Assembly: GCA_019925095.2 (NCBI GenBank) | Contig: CM034412.1 | Location: 10,516,001-10,580,000, forward strand | Source of the DNA: Dendrolimus kikuchii | Taxonomy: Eukaryota > Arthropoda > Insecta > Lepidoptera > Lasiocampidae | DNA length: 64,000 nt | Reading direction: 5' to 3' | In this document: piece after piece, positions 58,269-64,000 of the stretch | How positions within the stretch are numbered: the stretch's first letter is position 1 | Layout of the letters: every line of letters starts with the position of its first letter | Translations under genes and position numbers: made by a program | Notes under the pieces: generated by a model | What the model saw: only the letters and a program-made list of their open reading frames with translations | Databases searched by the model: none | What the model was told of the DNA's origin: nothing

Positions 58269-58617
58269 CTCATGACGTCTTCCTTCTTTGTCAACACGTT
58301 TTTATTATAACAATATGCACATTAGGTCAGAAAACTGCCTATTAAGTGGTTTCAGGCCGGAATTCACGACATTCTGTGAACGGATGAACCGATACTCTGT
58401 AAGAGTGTGGTATCACACCGGTCGAGCAAACTTTAAAAGCTATAACTAAGATAATGACTTTAATTTAATTGTTTAGAGTTAAACTTAGCCGCCGCCCATA
58501 AATTACGTCTACGTTAATGGGGAGGGGGTGAAGAGGGAGGGGAGGTGTAGAGGAAGTGTGACATTGTGTGACGAGGGGTGGGAGGGGTTATAAATTTCGT
58601 GACGTTAGATTTCAAAA

Positions 58618-58860
58618 TCTTATACTAATATATAAAGCTGAAGAGTTTGTTTGTTTGCTTGAACGCGCTAATCTCAGAAACTACTAGTCTGATTTGAAAA
58701 GTTCTTTTAGTGTTAGATAGACCATTTATCGAGGAAGGCTATTAGGCTATTATATCATCACGCTAAGATCAATAGGAGCGGAGCACCAATGAACAATGTT
58801 TTAAATATCGGGGGGTTTTGAAAACAAATTGCACACGGACGACGTCGCAGGCACAGCTAG
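58618..58860 (+). mobile_element. Non-autonomous Helitron-like element, copy 1
   Basis: TCTTATACTAATATATAAAG directly after A, ending GGCACAGCTAG directly before T. It shares nearly all its length with 61399-61630. Confidence 0.7.
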
Positions 58861-59176
58861 TCTAATAGATTTTAGCTTTAAAACACGTAATTAAAACTAT
58901 TAAAGAAAAATCCATATTCAAATTATTTTTAAATAATTTAAATGGAAATACAACTAATTCCTTGATGTAAATTTGCAAAATATGTGATGTCACACTAGGG
59001 GGGGAGAAGTGTCGCGAATGTGACCAGCTGTGACAAACACTGGGGGTGGGGTTAAAAATCATGAAATTCCGGTGACCTTATTTGTGGATGGCCCCTCAAG
59101 GAATTCCTTAATCATCATATCGCACAATACGATCTTAGATGACACAAGTGTGAATTGTGGAATTTATTTTCGTTTA

Positions 59177-59636
59177 AGGTTTGGTCAAACAGCGAACGGG
59201 ACGGGACGGCGAAGCGACGCTAGCGGGACGGCATCGCGGTGTGGATGTCACACTGCGGGCGTGATGATCCCGCTAGCATCGCGTCGGCTGACCCATCGCA
59301 CTCGGCGCGATTTCTCGAGCATTTCAAAGAGTCTTGTTCATTTTTGTAAATAGGTACAAAATTGGCGTCATGTTAAACGCGACGTGCTCCCGTCGCGCTG
59401 TCTATTTGACTACTCAAATGAATATCCATAAAACACAGAAAGATCATCGCGTTCCGTCCCGCCGCACTCGTATTGTATTCCCGCAGAACGCGGCGGCGAC
59501 GTGACGTGACCGCAAGTCGAGCGCCGCGCGCGACGGCTCTATATGACATATTCTACATTAACTAATATATTACAACTCTTCACGTCCCGCCAGCGTCGCG
59601 TCGCCGCCCCGCCCTGTCCGCTGTTTGACCAAACCT
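59177..59636. mobile_element. CpG-rich PIF/Harbinger-like MITE with TTA duplication
   Basis: AGGTTTGGTCAAACAGCG is present at both ends in inverted orientation, continuing as an imperfect inverted repeat for about 55 bp. TTA flanks it at 59174-59176 and 59637-59639. The 460-bp interior is strikingly CpG-rich against an AT-rich background and lacks a transposase. Confidence 0.75.
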
Positions 59637-59819
59637 TTATTATAATTTGGTTAATTTATACATATATTATTTGTTTTATTATGTGCGTTGCTATAATGTT
59701 TTTTATATATGTATATATTATTTAAATTATGACTTTATTACATTCTTATTTAGTTTGTTATTCATTTATCATTATCAAATTGCATTCTATTTTATGTCTT
59801 TGTTATTTGTGTTGTATTG

Positions 59820-59960
59820 TCCACCGTGACTTCACTTTCTGGTCCCAGGCCGAAGAACAGCGCTAGTCCTTGTTAGCTAGCATTACGCTGAGGTTGTGTT
59901 CAAGTTAGGACTTACTTGTTTATATTGTCTCTCTATTTATTTGTCTTGAATAAAATATTT
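59820..59960 (+). repeat. Short dispersed repeat shared with 10805-10880
   Basis: Partner of the repeat at the 3' side of Osiris gene A; here followed by TTGAATAAAATATTTTTCTT, a possible retroelement 3' end. Confidence 0.4.
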
Positions 59961-60209
59961 TTCTTTGTTTCTTTGCGTCATGGCTCTATCACGCAGAAGC
60001 TACCACGGCCTTTTATAAAAATTAAATTGTAACATTTCGAGATAATTTTATTCAATGTCTAATTCGTAAAAGATGTACCTGGTGCGCTTTCTTTTGTATA
60101 AAATTGCATACAATTAGATATCTACCGGATAAAATCCAAATTTAAATGTATATTACTTTAAATTAACTACCAAACGGTAGTTACAGAGATTTGAATCTTA
60201 ACAAATACA

Positions 60210-60357
60210 TACATACATAACTTCACGCCAGTTCCCTTGCAGGGTAGGCACGAACAACAGAGCGCCATTTAGCCTTATTCTTACACACGTCACTTGCTTC
60301 TTTGACATTCATAACTCTTGTCATGCACGCTCGTCTGTTCTTAAGGATCTAACTCGC
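60210..60357 (-). mobile_element. RTE tail with 12-bp target-site duplication (one mismatch)
   Basis: Antisense RTE 3' end flanked by TTAACAAATACA (60198-60209) and TTAAGAAATACA (60358-60369). Confidence 0.7.
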
Positions 60358-60900
60358 TTAAGAAATACAAGAATTAAAAATTGTTTCGTGTCCTATTTCT
60401 TCAATAATAATGATTCTGAACTTATTCCAGTTATGTTTCTGTACTATGGACAATAAAGCTCTAATTTTCGTGCCGGTTGTGTGCTCGATTGTACGACCAA
60501 CTTTGCACAACTCAAAATGCCACCATAAAGGTTGTATGTTGGTTGTAGTTGTAGATATAATAGTTATTTTTAATACGCTTTTATTAGTTTCATACGTATG
60601 TAAGTATGTAACGGAATCTTTCATGTTAAATTTGATCGACTTCCCGGTTTCCGATTGAGCTGAAATTTTGCACGTATGTGTATCGCGTGACAATGCAATA
60701 ATATGGTACCATGGAGCTGATCTGATGATGGAGTCGGAAGGTGGCCATAGGAACTCCTGGACTAAATAAGATAGATCCGTCGTGTCTGGGCTCGTTTTAC
60801 TTATCTTGGCTAGCACTCTGCTGCTATATGATATGTAGGATCTCAAAAGTTTGTATTTAAAAACCTTTTTAAAAAAGCTTATTTTTACAACACGTTCCAT
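60358..60900 (-). other. Open frame of 180 codons, unrecognised, probably not a gene
   Basis: Starts MERVVKISFFKKVFKYKLLR and ends at the edge of the RTE target duplication. Composition is Thr/Ile/Ser-rich with no signal peptide, membrane segment or known motif. The other strand is also open over much of it. It does not join in phase or pattern with Osiris gene D. It may be a remnant of an unknown mobile element. Confidence 0.2.
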
Positions 60901-61398
60901 TTTATCATAAGAGTGTAGTTAATTATTTTTTCAAAGTTTCCACAGAGAAGGGAATTAAATCACTAAATAATCACTAAAAAATGAAAAATAAATAATAGTT
61001 TAAAAAAACTAAAAAAATACGCTTTTTAGAAAATCCAACTAAAAAATAGAAAATAAATTTTAATAAATTTGAATTAAAATTATTATTTATTTTTAACAAC
61101 TCTACCGACTCTAGTTCCGTACCCTTTTTTTACAATTTAATTTAAAAAGAAGTTTAGAAGTTATACACGCTTATTTGTTATTTTTGTTATTGTGTGTGAC
61201 ATTTAATGAATGTATGCGTGTGTTGTGGTGTACCTTGTAGAATGATAGATGATATTTAGACCTTATATAAAATATACTAAAATAAAACAAAAACAAAATA
61301 TATATGATTATGTCATAGATAGCCTATCTTATAAACATAATCGACAAATAAACAAATACATTGCATATTTTTATGCTAAGTATGTCGCGCTTATCTTA

Positions 61399-61630
61399 TC
61401 TTATACTAATATGTAAAGCTGAAGAGTTTGTTTGTTTGAACGCGCTAATCTCAGGAACCACTAGTCTGATTTGAAAAATTCTTTCAGTGTTAGATAGCCT
61501 ATTTATCGAGGAAGGCTATAGGCTAAATCATCAAGCTAAGACCAATAGGAGCGGAGCATCAATGAAGAATGTTTCAAAATCGGGGGTTTTAAAAGCAAAT
61601 TCCACGCGGACGACGTGCGGGCACAGCTAG
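61399..61630 (+). mobile_element. Non-autonomous Helitron-like element, copy 2
   Basis: A|TC and CTAG|T termini as in copy 1; shares the AACGCGCTAATCTCAG and ATTTATCGAGGAAGGCTAT words. Confidence 0.7.
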
Positions 61631-62138
61631 TAAGTAATATATTACAGACCATTGCAACAGACTTGGGGCCGATCCCAGACACCTAGACTATAGTAAATTA
61701 TGAAAAGTTAGTTCATGTCATTACCGTAACCGTACCGTCGGCTAGGGCTTAATCTACTCAAACAGAGGCTGTCAAATAAAGAAAGAAAGAAAAAAAACAT
61801 TTGAAGAAATAGCGGCGACGTACTTACATTGCCGATATATATCTTAAAATTAAAAACATATTTTGAAAATTTTTACGCCGCATTTTAAGCAAACAAGGTT
61901 TGCACTCAGTTTACCTACTGCTGTGCCGGCATAATATCCGACACAACTCTGATTTTCAGTGCAAATCTTCCTTTTGGCGTAAGACCAAAACGTCCCGAAT
62001 ATTTTATGAATTTAATTTAAAAACTATTTAATTTGTAAATAATAAATAAGATACATATAACATCGTGAAAATTACTTAAGAACTAACCTACTGTGCATAT
62101 TGGTAGTATTAGTTGCCTGGCATTTGTTGATCTTGAAC

Positions 62139-62438
62139 TTGAAAGATTAAAATTTCCTACTACGGCCGTGCGGCCTGTCGTAAGAGACGACAAAAGAACC
62201 CATACCCAGGTGGTACGGTATATGCCCGTCTGGATGGCTACAAGCCCCGGCTTAGAATGTGCCGCCATAACAACCTTCAGTTGTGTTCCGGCATTAGTGG
62301 CCAGGCTCCAGTCTCCCTTTAGAGAGTAGCAGCGCGTTTGTAGCACCTTTAGTGTTATAAATTTCCATAGGCGATGATAACCGCTTTCCTGCCTGCTGGT
62401 GGGACGTCTGCCTAGCCGTAGACCTCGTGCAATAAAAA
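62139..62438 (+). repeat. Family-A retroposon, copy 11 (5'-diverged)
   Basis: The GGCCTGTCGTAAGAGACGAC block through CGTGCAATAAAAATT. A 192-codon minus frame over it is a family shadow. Confidence 0.65.
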
Positions 62439-62453
62439 TTAAACAAACAACTG

Positions 62454-62500
62454 CACAAGCAGACGGCCCATCTAATGGGAAGATGGGCCGTCTGCTTGTG
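62454..62500. other. Perfect 20-bp inverted repeat with 7-nt loop
   Basis: CACAAGCAGACGGCCCATCT at 62454-62473, then AATGGGA, then its exact complement at 62481-62500. The arms resemble the family-A end (GGGCCGTCTGC), so it looks like two retroposon ends joined tail to tail. Confidence 0.8.
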
Positions 62501-62509
62501 TACCGACAT

Positions 62510-63400
62510 CGGAATATTAAAAAACTATCACGGCCAGTCATGTTACTAAAAGAGTACGATGCTTGATTATTAGTGACCTCTTTTTTAACACACAAACGAA
62601 ATTCTTCAAAACAAATTATAAAACGAAACGGCGTGTAAACGTAATTTAATTTTGGGATCAAATTCGAATGTGTAACTTAATTTTCGCTCTAGAAAACATA
62701 AGCGAAATAAAAATGCAAAACAATAGTGGATGTTTAACATCACACTGAGCATGTGTGGTGAAAAAAATGGTCCAAACTTAAACGCAATTACACATTAATG
62801 TGCCCTTCACGCTTACCTTTCTTTTTCTTAAACTACAGAGAAATTTTATTGTATAACACAAATAAATTGCTTGACATTGTCATCTTTAAACTTCTTAAGT
62901 TTTGCCTGCAGGCAATAGGAGACAATTCATTTCTGTTTTTCAACTAATAAGAAGAAATGAAAGTGATCTATCATCTTAAAATTAAGTACATCATCGTGCA
63001 TCTTTCAACCAAATTGATTTAATGTTAAATCTATGTAATATCAACATTTTTGTTTCTTTTACCTTCTCCCAATTATGACCCAAGAATTATAGACTCTTAT
63101 TCTTCCATATTTATGGAATAAAAAGAGTTAATATTTCTTTATTCTAACATAAGTACTCTGTCACACACATAATCCATCCATCCCTTTTTTGGTCTACCTG
63201 TAATATCAGGACTATAGTGATGAATAATGTTTCGAATTTCTTTTAGTATTACTAGAATACCGCATATAGTTTGAAGGCCCGCTTGATCTAAAGTGGCTAC
63301 TTAGGACATCTAACGAGGAAGGGTAAAAATCACGTGACAATACGTATGTTAAATAAATATAAATCGATATATGAAAAAGATAGATTTTGTGAACGATGCG
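62510..63400. other. Intergenic stretch, nothing recognised
   Basis: AT-rich DNA. I looked here on the minus strand for the 5' exons of Osiris gene D and found no signal-peptide frame with good splice sites. Confidence 0.4.
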
Positions 63401-63401
63401 A

Positions 63402-63720
63402 AAATAGATAGAGAGAGAGAGAGAGAGAGAGATAGCACTTTATCGCACACCATTACAGAAAACACAAAAAAACTTATAGCCTAAAAATATTCTAAATGTG
63501 CATAATGGGCGGCCTTATCGCTAAGAAGCGATCACTTCCAGTCAACCCGAGGCAGGAATAAAACAGATTCAATTTATCAAAGGTCGTATACATAAATTTT
63601 AGACGATATGCAGCTACTTACATTATATTTTATTCAATGATAGACATATAAATATACAAAATATTATATAAATAAGAAATATACTTAATAGACACATAAC
63701 TAACTATAGATTGTGCTGGC
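63402..63720 (-). mobile_element. CR1-like LINE 3' end with (GA)n-expanded tail
   Basis: A GATA tail turned into AGAGAGAG (63410-63432), then AGCACTTTATCGCACACC, GGCGGCCTTATCGCTAAGAA and GCGATCACTTCCAGTCAACC. The stem-loop TCGCTAAGAAGCGA is the counterpart of that at 29.13 kb. Confidence 0.6.
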
Positions 63721-63738
63721 TTCAAATAATTAGCAGAA

Positions 63739-63870
63739 GGTGAAAGAGAAGAGCAAGACTTCAATCAAAGTGAAATTTCATGATAACCGCTTAATACCTA
63801 AAGCTGTGAAGAAGGAATTTACAGATATCCACATCCTAATGAAGTCAATATTACGCGTATGGACTTAACA
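63739..63870 (+). other. Possible short 3' coding exon, weak
   Basis: After TAATTAGCAG (a usable acceptor) the frame reads KVKEKSKTSIKVKFHDNRLI, PKAVKKEFTDIHILMKSI and LRVWT, then TAA. Lys-rich and hydrophilic. No poly-A signal follows within 100 bp. It could be the end of a plus-strand gene, a retroelement remnant or chance. Confidence 0.15.
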
Positions 63871-64000
63871 ATAAGTTAACATTGACCTTTAGGTTATTGT
63901 TGATTAAAATTTCTCATCGCACGTGACAATCTTCTCAATCATTCATAAAGTGCCAACTTTTCCTTAACCTCCTAACCTAAACTGTACCTATGTAAATGCA

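Noticed and set aside
60358..60900. Idea that the 180-codon minus frame is the missing 5' part of Osiris gene D
   Set aside because: It has no signal peptide, no Osiris motifs and no donor in the required phase-1 position.

Overview
The window is AT-rich, repeat-dense nuclear DNA of an insect, most likely a moth or butterfly. I infer this from three genes of the insect-specific Osiris family (DUF1676-type) and from the repeats: RTE and Jockey non-LTR retroelements, a CR1/Daphne-like LINE, tRNA-derived SINEs, Helitron-like elements ending CTAG, a mariner relic, and a short poly-A retroposon of the type that is abundant in Lepidoptera. Species and chromosome cannot be read from the sequence.

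All three Osiris genes lie on the minus strand. Gene A (10898-13458) shows three joined coding exons but its 5' exons were not found. Gene C (16461-19074) looks complete: two exons, a signal peptide, and a TATA-Inr promoter just upstream. Gene D is two phase-compatible exons (34430-34615 and 50530-50657) separated by an intron of about 15.9 kb; its 5' part lies further right, probably outside the window. In each gene the splice junctions agree in phase and rebuild the Osiris hallmark, a basic patch followed by a long hydrophobic stretch. Osiris proteins are secretory-pathway or endomembrane proteins active in cuticle-forming epithelia (known from Drosophila, where a tandem cluster forms the dosage-sensitive Triplo-lethal locus). 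Same-strand tandem layout fits such a cluster. A possible decayed or unrecognised coding segment lies between genes A and C (about 15.1-15.6 kb).

On the plus strand, 7910-8188 is a small intronless gene for a 92-residue very basic protein, with a TATA box and a poly-A signal close by. I do not recognise it.

Layout: 1-7.4 kb is repeats and AT-rich DNA; 7.9-8.2 kb is the small basic gene; 8.3-10.7 kb is retroelement debris; 10.9-19.2 kb holds Osiris A and C; 19.2-34.4 kb is intergenic with an Inr-DPE core promoter (24.08 kb), a mariner relic (25.3-26.6 kb), RTE tails and a 5'-truncated CR1-like LINE with an open 634-residue reverse-transcriptase frame (29.0-31.4 kb); 34.4-50.7 kb is Osiris D with its repeat-filled intron, including a Jockey 3' part (38.6-39.7 kb); 50.7-64 kb is mostly repeats, including nested Helitron-like insertions and a CpG-rich MITE. 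No rRNA, functional tRNA or CRISPR array was seen.
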